Below, one piece after another: positions 23,099 through 33,845 of a stretch of DNA of 64,000 nucleotides. The stretch comes from Panopea generosa (taxonomy: Eukaryota > Mollusca > Bivalvia > Adapedonta > Hiatellidae). Position numbers and translations under genes: made by a program. Below the pieces are notes generated by a model that made no database searches, had not been told where the DNA came from, and worked only from the letters and a program-made list of their open reading frames with translations. The stretch lies in the NCBI GenBank assembly GCA_029582155.1, contig CM055905.1, forward strand, positions 4,143,920 to 4,207,919. Reading direction: 5' to 3'. Numbering within the stretch: the stretch's first letter is position 1; each line of letters begins with the position of its first letter.

Positions 23099-24713
23099 CA
23101 CTGATGGACTTTAAAAACGCACCACTTTTCAGGGGCCCGTATTTTTTTGCTTGATATTTCTAGGGTATTTTGTACCATGGAAATGATGTTCTTGGTGAAT
23201 GACCTTGGTATTAGAGTATAGTTGGTACTTATTTTTACAACACAAATTACCAATAGCAACCACGTGGTCAAATCCCATTTTTCGCACGTGGATCTCGCGT
23301 AAATCTAAATATCCGAATTGTGTTAATGGTGATGTGTACACGGTGCATTAACATGTCAAAAAATCACAGTTTGATGTAACAAGAAGCATTGATTATCATG
23401 CCACGTTTACACGAAAATGTTCGGTCTGAAGCAATAGGTATGTTACGAGCCGGAAGTAGCTGCCGCGCCGTGGCCGCACGATTCCATTGTCACTATACAA
23501 CAATTGTACGTCTACAAGAACGTTATAGACAAACTGGCACCGTCAAGGATCGTCCGAGACCGGTCAAAGGCCTGTAACGACGCCTAGACAGGATGCAGTA
23601 ATGCGCATGCTCCACCGACGAGACCGCTTCCGGCCAGCTACTGTGACTGCCAGAGGAATGCTTGGTGTCCATGGGTTTGTAAAATGTTTAGATGCCAATT
23701 AAATACGAGTCGATTTTTAAAATATAACATTTTCATTTAGTACATTTTTTTCTGTTTGTATTCGGTTTCAGAAATGCAATATATCCCCGGACAGAGGAGG
23801 CTTAAAACTGTTGGGTTGACGTGCCATCGCCCGAAAAAGGTCTCTCCAATGACACCAAGGCACAAACTAGCAAGGGAACGGTGGTCAAGGACCTATCTTA
23901 GATTCACCAGAAGGCAGTGGGGTTCCGTCCTGTTTGCGGATGAATAAAAATTTAACGTGAATGGATGTGATGGGCGGGTCAGGGTTTACAGAGAACAAGG
24001 GGAACGCTTCTCTGAAAATTGCGTGCTCCAACGAAACAGGTGGGGCGGCGGAAGCATTCATGTTTGGGCTGGAATTACTTGATTCCACAGAACAGAGCTG
24101 GTTTTCCTGGAGAGGAATGTTAACGCTCAATCATACATCAAAGACATTCTTCAACCTTTCGTCATTCCCTTCTTGGATAACCATTTCCAGCGTCAACGAT
24201 GTTTATTCCAGCATGATAACGCTCCTGCGCATAAAGCACGGAGAACAGTCACATTTCTGGAACAAAACAATGTCAACGTGATGGAATGGCCCGCTTTGTC
24301 ACCAGACTTAGCCCCCATTGAAAACATATGGGATGAACTTGGAAGGTGCGTCCACGGGCGAGTGTCGCCACCTCGATCTGTTCACGAGCTTCGTCAGGCC
24401 CTCGTCGAGGAATGGCGGAACATTCCCCAGCAGCGCATTGAAAATGTGATATTAACTATGAGAAGTCGTTGTTGTGAATGCATCAGGAACAATGGGTCAT
24501 ACACACACTATTGAACTGTGAATTTGTCATTTGAGGTTGAAAGACATTGATGTTACGTAACTTTGCAATCTTGTTAAGTTTTGTTATGAAATTTTGCTTG
24601 TTGCTTGCATATAAAATGAACTTTATATACAACAATATTTGTGGAAGATAAATTTTGTTTTCTGTTTATTTTTGGGATTTGTATAAGTGGTGTGTTTTTA
24701 AAGTCCTTCAGTG
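23099..24713 (+). mobile_element. Tc1-type DNA transposon, complete ends
   Basis: Flanked by TA target duplications (23097-23098 and 24714-24715). The left end CACTGATGGACTTTAAAAAC matches the complement of the right end CACTGAAGGACTTTAAAAAC over more than 25 bases. The length of 1615 bp is typical for Tc1 elements. It carries one broken transposase gene. Confidence 0.92.
23389..24514 (+). pseudogene. Tc1 transposase, DD34E, disrupted
   Basis: The order of parts is: N-terminal paired-like helix-turn-helix (MLRAGSSCRAVAARF), linker RDRFRPATVTARGMLG, catalytic first Asp in VLFADE, second Asp in QHDNAPAH, and Glu in APIENIWDEL. There are exactly 34 residues between the second Asp and the Glu, the Tc1 hallmark. 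Breaks: a 1-nt frameshift near 23567 followed by a stop, a 93-bp insertion at 23679-23771, a stop after VLFADE (23945), and a further frame change between about 24130 and 24173. All catalytic residues survive, but the gene cannot make a full enzyme. Confidence 0.9.
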
Positions 24714-24715
24714 TA

Positions 24716-25552
24716 TTTATGTAGACTTCTCCACATAGAGTCTGTGCATTAATTGATTAATTTGTATTGGTTTAGATTTGACAACATAATGAGTTGATGT
24801 TTTAAATAACTTTGTTTCGTGTGGAAGAGGGAGTGGAGTATCTTTTAGTCCACGAATCGTCAATAAATACTTCGTTTACGTGAATACATTGTTAGGTGTA
24901 ACTTCGATATAAAGAACACGAGACAAGTAGAAACTATTAACAAAATATATTAAATATGTTTTAAAGGACACACGATAAATTTGAGAATGTTTCACTGAAC
25001 TCTATTTCTGACAATTATATATCAACGTGAAACTAAAGAACGCCAATATATGTGCAGAACCTTAGTTTCGAGCCTATATTGTGGTAAGGTGCATCGCTCT
25101 TAAATTGTTTACAGACACCATTGTTCGCATATTCGCGGTCATATAGACAACAAGTGTAACAAATAGTTTCATATTATCATACTTACTGCACTCAAGAGAT
25201 ATGGAATCATAACACAGGAAGCTATATGAAAACGCAACATATTTAGCACGAGTGAATATATCCATATCCTAAAGTACTTATTGTCTGATGATGTTATTAA
25301 TTGTTTATTCGATATGCTGGTACCTCTTGCATTGGTATCACTTTCATTTCCAAGTAAGTCTCCTCTAAATCCTGTATTGGGTTTTCACATCTTTTCCTTT
25401 GTTGCGTTTTTATATCTCTTCAGTGTATGTACAGACACTCTAGCTTGCGTGTTGTGGAACATTGTTTTCTTGTAACTAAAAATATTTCAATAATTTCAAA
25501 CGATTCGGCATACATTTACAATTACAAGAATGTGACAAATAAATTCACTTAC
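24716..25552 (-). other. Orphan copy of receptor intron 1
   Basis: This is collinear with 15061-15865 and 59690-60480, including the conserved block at 25005-25085. It directly follows the Tc1 element. The V, Ig, transmembrane and tail exons expected beyond it are absent. Confidence 0.8.
25005..25085 (-). promoter_or_regulatory. Conserved intron-1 block (copy B)
   Basis: GTGAAACTAAAG at 25027-25038 and TTAGTTTCGAG at 25062-25072, with the same spacing as copies A and C. Confidence 0.35.
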
Positions 25553-25625
25553 TTTGACACAAGACAGTACACGGTAACACTGTAAGTAATATGACCACAC
25601 ATCCAAATGCATAGAAACTTGTCAT
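25553..25625 (-). CDS. Intact orphan signal-peptide exon
   Basis: The 73-nt exon, ATG at 25625, reads MTSFYAFGCVVILLTVLPCT then VLCQ, and ends in phase 1 at CAAA|GTAAGT. The hydrophobic core and small residues near the end make a good signal peptide. It has Cys at codon 19 where unit 1 has a stop. No receptor body follows before unit 1. Its last base A plus GC from the unit 1 V exon gives AGC (Ser), in frame. It may be an alternative first exon of unit 1 or a stranded leftover. Confidence 0.7.
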
Positions 25626-25939
25626 TTTGTTAATAAAAAAGCAATACATGTACACATAATAGCTTTGAACATCAGTCGGTTACCGGGTCAGTGGAGATCC
25701 TTTGTCTCATTACTCTGAACACTTTCGTATCGCACATAGTTTTATTGTTAACACATCCGATTTATTTAACGATTTAATTGGTGTCTATATTTTATTTTCC
25801 TCATTGCTTGAACAGTGCTATCCCGGTATATTGTTTATAATGACTATTGTCATTTTCTTGTATTTTATAACTGGATTGTTTACACGCTACAAACTTTCAA
25901 TACATGGTTTTCCGTGAATCATGTTTTCCCATGATTCTC
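25626..25939 (-). other. 5' flank of the orphan signal exon, truncated
   Basis: Only the first ~40 bases resemble the other 5' flanks. The rest, including GATCCTTTGTCTCATTACTC, matches 37640-37720 instead. It is cut by the element starting at about 25940. Confidence 0.5.
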
Positions 25940-26128
25940 ACTTCCGGTCGCCATATTGTGTGGCAAGCGTTAAAAAACAAGATTAGCGATAGACCCCAAT
26001 GTTTTCATTGTTATGATAATAACTTATAAATAAATAAAAGAACAGTTGTAGTACAAGAGCAAAGACTTTATATCGGGATTAATTATATCAAGTGTGCAAA
26101 GCGAGATATTTAGATAAATTGAAAGTAA

Positions 26129-28288
26129 TTGATGGTAAAGATCCATACGATATCGCGAGAGCAGAAGTGGCCAGAAGTGACTTACCCGGATATTGTGAAC
26201 TATCTAGTGTACACACAGAGCGCTTACACACTAAAGGAATTAAAAGCATACCAGTCTCTCGAATCGTATAACTTATATTTTAAGTTGATGGGTGTTCGAC
26301 ATTGGACAGGTCATTGTGAACGACAAGTGCGTAATAGCTAGGAAAGTGAAACATTCCCAACGAATGAATGTTTCTTGTTTGCTGCCATGGGTAACTTGTG
26401 AGAGCGATGGAAATGTAGTTTCTCGACATTGTACATGCATGGCAGGTGTTGGTGAAGTTTGTTTTCATGTTGGTGCGTTATTATTTGCTGTGGAGGCACC
26501 AGCTAAAATTTGAAATTCAAAAATCGTACTGGTTACCATCTGCAGTCCAAAAGGTAATGTATTCAATATGTTATTTATATTTGTCGTTAAATTTAAAGTG
26601 TGAAGATCGTGCAGTGAAAAGAGATTGCGGGTTCGACACCCAGCCAATGGCATAAAAATCAACACTCAGTACTGGTTCAGCCTCTACCCAGGAAGTGGAC
26701 CAATTCTTCGCAATCGAGCTATAATAAATTAGCATAAACTATGTCTTACTTGTGACTGTTAGGAATAGCAGATACACATACATGAATACAATTTATATTT
26801 TAATTAGATCATTAAAAGATCAAAAGCTTTTAAATTATTTACAATATAAATTTGCCAGGACGTGCAAAAAAACAGGGACTGACGAGTTGAACATCTAGGA
26901 TTTAGATTACTATGGTCAGGCCTTATATAAATCATTCTATTTATCAAAGTTACTTTTGGATTTTAGGTGCAGTACAAGACTATTCAGGAAATCGACCTGA
27001 CATCAGCGCGGACTAAAAGGAAGCAGATGGATCAGGCTATGAGTATTGCAACAATACTAAATGTTAAACCAAGGAGGCTACCTAAGTGGCCAAGCCCAAA
27101 ACAGAAGAACTGTCGGATTTCTTTTCTGCCCTCGACACTTCGGACAGCAAACATTTGCTACTTTCTCTTCTGCCTGGGTTTGCCACTAAATTAGACAAGA
27201 AGTATCCAACAGTTTTATCAGAACTTTATAATGATGATTTATCTTAAGCTGACAAGGACACTCTACTTGAACATTGTGGTATCATTTTTAACAACTTAAC
27301 TGTAACCAAAGAAGAGAGTGAAAACTGTGAAAACGATACACGAGCACAATCCAGCGTAAGCAGTGGTTCAGTTTTAGGACTGGTCGTGTCACAGCTTCTA
27401 AAGTCAAGGCTGTTTGCCGTACAAATGTGGAAAACCCATCAATGAGTTTATTAAAAGATATATGCTTTCCTTCGACAAAGTCTTTTTCTTCAAAAGAAAC
27501 ACAGTGGGGCTGTGATCATGAGAAGGATGCTAAGAAGCAGTGCATCAAACCAATAATGAAATCACACGAGAACTTTGTATGGCGTGATAGTGGCCTTGTG
27601 ATTAAGGCCCAAGGTATCCGTTTATGGGAGCCACACCAGATGGACTGGGTTCGTGTGACTGTTGTGGTGAGGTATTTGTAGAGATTACGTGCCCTTACTG
27701 TAAAAAAGACTCATTTGTATCAGATTCGATTGAGTGTCTAGAGGAGATAGATGGCAAGTTCACACTAAGGCATTCACATGCATATTATTTCCAAGTACAG
27801 TGCCAGTTACTGCTGTGTGATAAGGAATTCTGCGATTTCATTGTGTGGACCAATGTGGACTTAATTTGTGCTCGGATAGGCATTGACTCTGAATTCTGCC
27901 AGGGTATGGTTGATAGGTAAACTTTTTTGTTAAAACTGCTGTACTTCGTGAGTTGGTTGGCAAGATGTTTACAAAGCCGCTGCTTGCTATACCGTTGTCA
28001 GTAAACTGTAACTTGAAACCGCTGTCGGTAAACTGTCACTTGAAATCCGATTAAAATCAGACCTCCTCGAAGGAATCTGCTAAAGAACTGATATGTGTGT
28101 GTCGGAAGGAGTACAATGAGGATACAGATAGGGTCATTGGGTGTGACAATGAAAACTATTATTATGTATGGCTTCATTTTGAATGCGTTAACATAAAACG
28201 GACCCCAAAACGACTTTGGTATTGCTCCGATTGCAGAAAACTCCCACAGTTCAGGAAAAAGAAAAAAGTAAAAAAATTGAACATTTAA
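26129..28288 (+). pseudogene. SWIM-YqaJ-PHD protein of the transposon
   Basis: The order is an N-terminal region (WPEVTYPDIVNYLVYTQSAY), a SWIM zinc finger (CTCMAGVGEVCFH, CxC-x7-CxH), a spacer, a YqaJ/lambda-exonuclease fold, and a C-terminal PHD finger at 28090-28240 (CVC, GCDN, WLHFEC, WYCSDC; C4HC3). The YqaJ part has GRVTASK, TQWGCDHEKDA, GATPDGLGSCDCC and YYFQVQCQ. One intron, 26554-26966, is supported by frame (VQK|VQYK) and has taken in a SINE. Damage includes frameshifts near 26285, 26510 and 27640, and a stop in DLS*ADK near 27244. The catalytic E-x-K reads EIT instead of EIK. The role in transposition is not established; DNA end processing is a guess. Confidence 0.8.
26600..26745 (+). 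mobile_element. tRNA-derived SINE, family C, inside the transposon intron
   Basis: B box GGGTTCGACACC and the family mark CACTCAGTACTGGTTCAG. It is nested in the intron of the SWIM-YqaJ-PHD gene, hence younger than the element. Confidence 0.65.
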
Positions 28289-28463
28289 TATGGTGCATTC
28301 ATTGCAGATGATAAACTGCCTGCTGGATAAACATGACTTTCTCACGTCAATGCAAGTTTATCAGGCATATGACATCATTATGAACATAATTTCAACAGGC
28401 TGTAACAAGAGTTTGATGCTGATTTTCAATTTCATAATCAAGAGAATGCTTTGTTATTGACTC

Positions 28464-28566
28464 ATATTATCAACTTCATCAGGTTCGGCATGAACAAAAA
28501 ACATGGACTCGGCAGAGCCTCTTTCTAGTTATTTTTCTATGCCGAATCTGATAAAGTTGATAATAT
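28464..28566. repeat. Perfect-looking hairpin, ~28-bp arms
   Basis: The left arm ATTATCAACTTCATCAGG and the right arm CTGATAAAGTTGATAATA are inverted around ~47 bases; the arms also include TTCGGCAT and ATGCCGAA. It lies between the two convergent genes of the transposon. Confidence 0.75.
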
Positions 28567-28988
28567 CAGACACTAACATGGTATTCTCTATAAATCAAGG
28601 ATGACTAATGTATATATTTGTACAAATTTTTAATTAATTTCATGCTGATCATTGAACATTTCCATGTGTTTGTTGAAATATTTCATTTTCACTACAGTCT
28701 GTTTAGTTTTACAGACTGAGAGCCAAACAATGTATATATGTACAGTTTGTGATAACATTTAAAGTTCATTGTCTTCCAAACAATTTACTTTATTAACAAA
28801 TATATTAAAAGAATCACTCAGCTTTTGCCTCAAACTGCCTGCTTGATAAACATAGGTCTATCATGTCAATGCAAGTTTACCAGTCTCATGATGTCGTCCT
28901 TAAATGTCCTATACTTTTTCAAAAAGCATGGTTAATAGACTAATAGAGTATTCCGGTTTACAGTGTCCGATTTACGGAGGTTACACTG

Positions 28989-29121
28989 TACCATGTTAGT
29001 GACTAATATTATCAACTCATCAGGTACGGCATGAAAAAACAAGGACTCGGGAGACCCTCATCATATTTTTTGTTCTAAGCTGAATATGATAAAGTTGAAT
29101 ATATTAACCACTAACATGGTA
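28989..29121. repeat. Second copy of the hairpin, longer arms
   Basis: Arms ACCATGTTAGTG / CACTAACATGGT at the outside, with the same ATTATCAAC..TCAGG core inside. The adjoining CTGCCTG..TCAATGCAAGTTTA text (28310 and 28830) is duplicated too, so the hairpin was copied as part of a ~520-bp direct repeat. Confidence 0.7.
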
Positions 29122-29398
29122 GTGATCATTTCAAGCTAGTTTGTTGAAAGATATATGTACAGTTTGTGATAACATTTAAAGTTCAGGAGGGTCTTGCTTG
29201 GTTGAATGGTATAAATACATATAACCTATTGTGTGTTGAAGATGGCGTTAAACCAAATGAAAAAAGGTCTGAGCTTGCATTGCAATTCACATATATGAAT
29301 GAGTAAAAACACATTTGATGTAACTTAAATCAATAAGGTCACAGAAATATAAGATTAAAAATACTTTTTTTACTCTTTTCAGTTTGCAAAAAGAGACT

Positions 29399-29575
29399 TA
29401 CATGTATGATACATAACTAGACTGTATGTGGAATGTTAAGTTTTACATGTATGGTACATAACTACACTGTCTGTGGAATGTTAAGTTCTACATGTATGGT
29501 ACATGACTAGATTGTCTGGAATGTTAAGTTTTACATGTATGGTACATAACTAGACTGTCTGTGGAATGTTAAGTT
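29399..29575. repeat. 46-bp tandem repeat, 4 copies
   Basis: The unit begins TACATGTATGGTACATAACT and ends GGAATGTTAAGTT. Starts lie near 29399, 29444, 29490 and 29532. The third copy has lost 4 bases. Confidence 0.85.
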
Positions 29576-30066
29576 TAACACAAAATATATTTTACAAGAA
29601 TATGGGAAAAAAATTGATATGATTTTATAAAATTAATTTCAAACAATAATATTATTTAGTGGACCTTTAAAAGTAAATTCAAATCAGACACATCTGTCAC
29701 CATGCTGCTTTAAATTCTCGCACATAATTTTGATTAGGCTGTGTGTGCACTGCTACATTGTCGAGGTACTAGCTTCTGCTTCACCAACATAACTGGGCGA
29801 AATTAAATACTTAAATCAATTTAAATAATGTTTTGAATATAGATTTTAAACATGCGACATAAATGTATTTTGCAATAATGTAGGTTTCGATCAGTTTTTT
29901 CAAAATGCTTTTATCAAAGACCGTATACATTTTCTTACAAAACATATTTTGTTTAGTTCAGTAGCAACAAAGTAAACGTATACACAGAAACTGAATAGTT
30001 GCTCTCAATGTAATTTGTTCATGTTTAATATTTTGGGGGCTTCTGTTTGAACTTTGTTTCACCTTC

Positions 30067-31982
30067 TCAATCAAATGGAACAACAGAACCACACACATTT
30101 GATAAACCACATCAGACAGTTGTAATTTTGTCAATCGTAGGCACAGTATCACTGTTGCAATGTAAATAGGCAATTGGGATAATACTTTGTAGAATTGTGT
30201 ATTTATTTCTAACTAAACCAATGACCCTTTCAACGTGTATGCGATTGTGTGCGATTTTTTTAGTTGCTTCTAGTTCCACGGGTGATAATTGTTTTTTACC
30301 TCTTGTAAAAGCAGGAATTTTCACCTCTGCACACACGAGTCCCACAATTTCCTTAATATCAAACCCTCTATCAGCTAAAACTATATCTCCCGGCAGGAGT
30401 TTCTGAAGGAGACCGCAATTTCCTGTTATATGCTTGTCTGTCACTCTACCGCTCCATCCTTTTGACAGAAACGACACTGCCCCTTGAGGCGTTATACCAA
30501 TAAGAAACTTCACTGTGTTGCGGTGCTTGTAGTAACACCAAGTTTCTGCACGTGCCAGTAAGTTTGAAGGCCGTTCTACAAATATCTCAAAACAGTCGAT
30601 CACAATTGACACCTTTACACCAAAATATTTCCTAAATTCCATTGGCATGGACATCTGAAGTTCTTCTCTCTCAGCCCAAATTATAGAACACTTCATTTTA
30701 ACATACATTAAATGTATCATATCACTGAATGTCTTTGACACACAGCGTGTAGAGATCTTGAATCGATAACCCAAGTCCTGCAAACTTAAGTTCAACCTCA
30801 ATTTCATAAGCACTAACATCAGTTTTTCAAATTTTGTGAAAGCACTTTTTGAATTTTCATTATTACTTAGCGACAACAACTGATATAATGCCATAAGTGC
30901 GATGTATGTCAATCCAGTGTAATGCTTGACTTTCTCTTCATCATTCTTTAACGATACAGTTCTCTGTAGTTTTTTTTCAGTTCTGTATTTTCCCTAGTCA
31001 AACGCTGGTAATCCGTACGCATCTGCCCTAATATTTCTGATTCTGACTGGTTCTCTTTCATACATGACATTTTATCCATTCGACTTGTTTCAGATAATGT
31101 TCCTTTCAGTGTAAACTGACATGTTCGTAAATGCGGTACAACTTCCTCCAGTGGAGAAGATGCCGGTGGCTCTCTCTGTAAATCTAAAGGTGCCCTGGCT
31201 GCACCATGTTTTACCTTCTTTTCCTGACGTCCCTGCGCACGTTCATAACGGTTTACAGTTGAACTTGAAAGATATTTTTTCGTTGCCTCTGGCCCAAGTT
31301 TTAGTGACGGTGTGCAGTTAGGGTTAAGGTTGTCGTACAACTCTGATCTTTTCCCTGAAAATAATAAAAAATTACCATATAAATACATTAAGTAATAACT
31401 ACGCATTTTGTACATTCGGAATATTTAAAGTCTATGGCATATAAAACTTCTTTGTGTTGGTATGATGACATATGCCTAGGTCCACAAAAAGGTGCTTGGT
31501 GTTAACAGAAGATAAATATTTGTTAATCATTTTTTTTAAATCTATGGGTAGATATATTTCTTCCCTTAAATATACTATATTGTTATTCAGATAATTTTTT
31601 TTATAGGTGCCAAACATACTATACCATTTCATCCGATACCATTATATGCATAACCCACACACATATGGACAATATTTGTGATTAATCATTTTTTAAACTT
31701 AATTATTTTGTTTTTTTTACAATCTATTCAATAAAAGTCAAATATATATTTATCTTATCGCTAATGTAATGGTCTGAACACACTTTATGGTGTCGTTTGA
31801 CAGGATCAGGATGGAATCCATCGCGATTTATTCTCACCATCCATAATGCGCGTCCTGCTGTTGACAATTGTTCAGTTTGACTTCCCTGACTTAATAACCT
31901 TCGGGATGTCATAAAAACGTCGCTGATCAACTCCTTTGTCAGCACGATTGGTACATCCCCAAACAACACAAGAACTAACCAT
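30067..31982 (-). pseudogene. THAP-DDE transposase of the 6.1-kb element
   Basis: The N-terminal THAP zinc finger has CVVWGC at its start (ATG 31982) and CSDHY at its end, with one frameshift between. A second exon from 31354 (acceptor TTTTCAG) gives a basic linker, a short coiled coil (LTRENTELKK), a helical region ending LGYRFKISTRCVSKTF, then the DDE core. The core Asp is in VSIVIDCFEIF, the second Asp in VLADRGFDI, and the Glu in NRIHVERVIG. Breaks are a frameshift in an A8 run near 30970-30977 and a TGA at 30114-30112, where TGC would continue into CGLSNVCGSVVPFD. The THAP exon lacks a clear GT donor (reads AAG|ATAAAT). All three catalytic residues remain. Confidence 0.85.
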
Positions 31983-32152
31983 TGTCAGAGGATTACAATT
32001 GATAAAATCTAAGATTAACTTGTCAGTAATGGTTGATTGATGAACAACAAAGCTTGCCTTACAAGATGGCGGACAACGGAACTATGGGTAAACGTGTGAC
32101 GTCATTGGAAAACAATGTATTTCAACGCATGTTGTTGTGTATGTAAATCAAC

Positions 32153-32739
32153 ATGGCGGATACACCTGTGCGCGTAGCAGTTATAGGTCATAGTTTCGTT
32201 CATCGACTTGGCCATGTTGTTTCTTCCTCGGTGTGTGGGGTTATGTTAGCAGATTATGGATTGATTGAATGTAGTGTTGTCCTAAAAGAGTTGGTGAATT
32301 GCGAGTCGCGGACAAAAATGCGTTCATGCGCCATTTTCATACTTTTTTACTCGAAGTTGCACTGGCGATCGTTGTTCTACAAACTTGAGGTATTGACTTA
32401 TGTGAGCATATTCATCCATTGACACTAGCGAGTGGTTTTGAGGACTTGGCTATTATGCTTAATATTATAATATCGGTCTGGTTGTGATTTGTGAAATATT
32501 CACGAGGATCAAGCCACGATGCCTTTCTGTCGAGATGTACGAGAACAAGCGTGTACAAACTAATACAATACTCGACACACTGCTTAGTGTCCATGATACT
32601 ATTCGCTTCTGGCGTCATAGACGGATCTTTGGGGGGCCGAACACATATCCTAAGCGACGACGGCGTCCACCTACACCAATTTGAACAGCAGCTGTTCATA
32701 CGACGTGCCATCATGACAGCAATGAGACGCATCGTTTGA
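32153..32739 (+). pseudogene. SGNH-hydrolase-like fragment of a retroelement
   Basis: The start MADTPVRVAVIGHSFVHRLG holds the block I serine (GHSF). Near 32480 a second frame gives ICEIFTRIKPRC, NTILDTLL and DTIRFWRHRRI. A third frame ends with DGVHLHQFEQQ, the block V Asp and His. The parts are in the right order but in three frames, and the middle (blocks II-III) is missing. SGNH domains of this type occur in Ngaro/DIRS-like retroelements and similar invertebrate elements. No reverse transcriptase or tyrosine recombinase is visible nearby. Confidence 0.6.
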
Positions 32740-33194
32740 TTGTAAATGCATGGGGAGTACTGTATTGCTTTTATAGACTTATATCTATATCGACATTTTG
32801 CTTAGGTAATACGGCCTGTACGGGCTGTTATATTTCTATGTTACTGCCAATAAGCTTGAGAATATATAACTCCCAATGGTCTCAGATACCGTATATACTT
32901 TAACACTGCAGGACTGTGTCCTGTCAGCTTATATCTGCTACATCATCCCCTGAATATATTAACATGTGGATAATTCCACCATTACAAAAACAAAAAAGAG
33001 TGCCTAGCATTGTGCTTTCCTTGCATAGTATCTTTTTTTGCTATCTTGAGTATTTATGCTACCTTCATTGCTCCCGTGATCGTTTAAACACATATTATAT
33101 ATTTTGGCAGCTTCCTTAAGTTATTTCAGTTTAGCACAATCTTCTTTATTTAGTCAAACGCGTCCGGGCACATTTAAAATTTAAGCAGCTTCAG

Positions 33195-33796
33195 TGAACA
33201 TATGTGCTTCAGTACGGACTGGTTTAATTTCTTCATTGGCTTCCGTGAGCATCTTGCTGTACCACGGGCACTATATATATACTTACATAAAACTTACGTG
33301 AGCATTTATGCTTTACCACGGGCATATGTTATAACAGCTTCAGTGAGCACCTGGCAATACCGCGGGCACTATATATATTTTTAAATAAAACTTCCGTGAG
33401 CATTAATGCTCTACCACGGGCATATGTTATGGCAGCTTCCATGAGCATTTATGCTTTACCACGGACATATGTTATTACAGCTTCCGTGAGCATCTGGCTT
33501 TACCACGTGCACTTTATATATATTTTTAACGGCTTCCGTGAGCATTTATGCTTTACCGAGGGCATATGTTTTGGCAGCTTCCGTGAGCATTTATGCTTTA
33601 CCACGGGCATATGTTATTACACCTTCCGTGAGCATCTGGCTTTACCACGTGCACTTTATATATATTTTTAACGGCTTCCGTGAGCATTTATGCTTTACCG
33701 AGGGCATATGTTTTGGCAGCTTCCGTGAGCATTTATGCTTTACCACGGGCATATGTTATTAGCTACTTCTGTGACCATCTTGCTTTACCACGGGCA

Positions 33797-33845
<49 letters not shown>

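Larger units (their letters stand above)
25940..32085. mobile_element. Two-gene THAP-DDE / SWIM-YqaJ-PHD transposon (ISL2EU/Harbinger-like)
   Basis: The ends are inverted: CGCCATATTGTGTGGCAAGC (25949-25968) pairs with the complement of GCTTGCCTTACAAGATGGCG (32052-32071). A TTCCG block lies outside each. Between them are two convergent genes: the nuclease-like protein on plus (26.1-28.3 kb) and the transposase on minus (32.0-30.1 kb). Pairing a THAP/DDE_4-type transposase with a YqaJ nuclease protein is known for ISL2EU-type eukaryotic elements. The exact outer bases and target duplication are uncertain. Both genes carry a few disabling changes, so the copy looks fairly recent but dead. Confidence 0.75.

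Noticed and set aside
23885..24130. 81-codon minus-strand open frame within Tc1
   Set aside because: Antisense shadow of the transposase catalytic region.
27998..28345. 115-codon minus-strand open frame
   Set aside because: Shadow of the PHD-finger coding strand, whose cysteine and histidine pattern is clear on plus.
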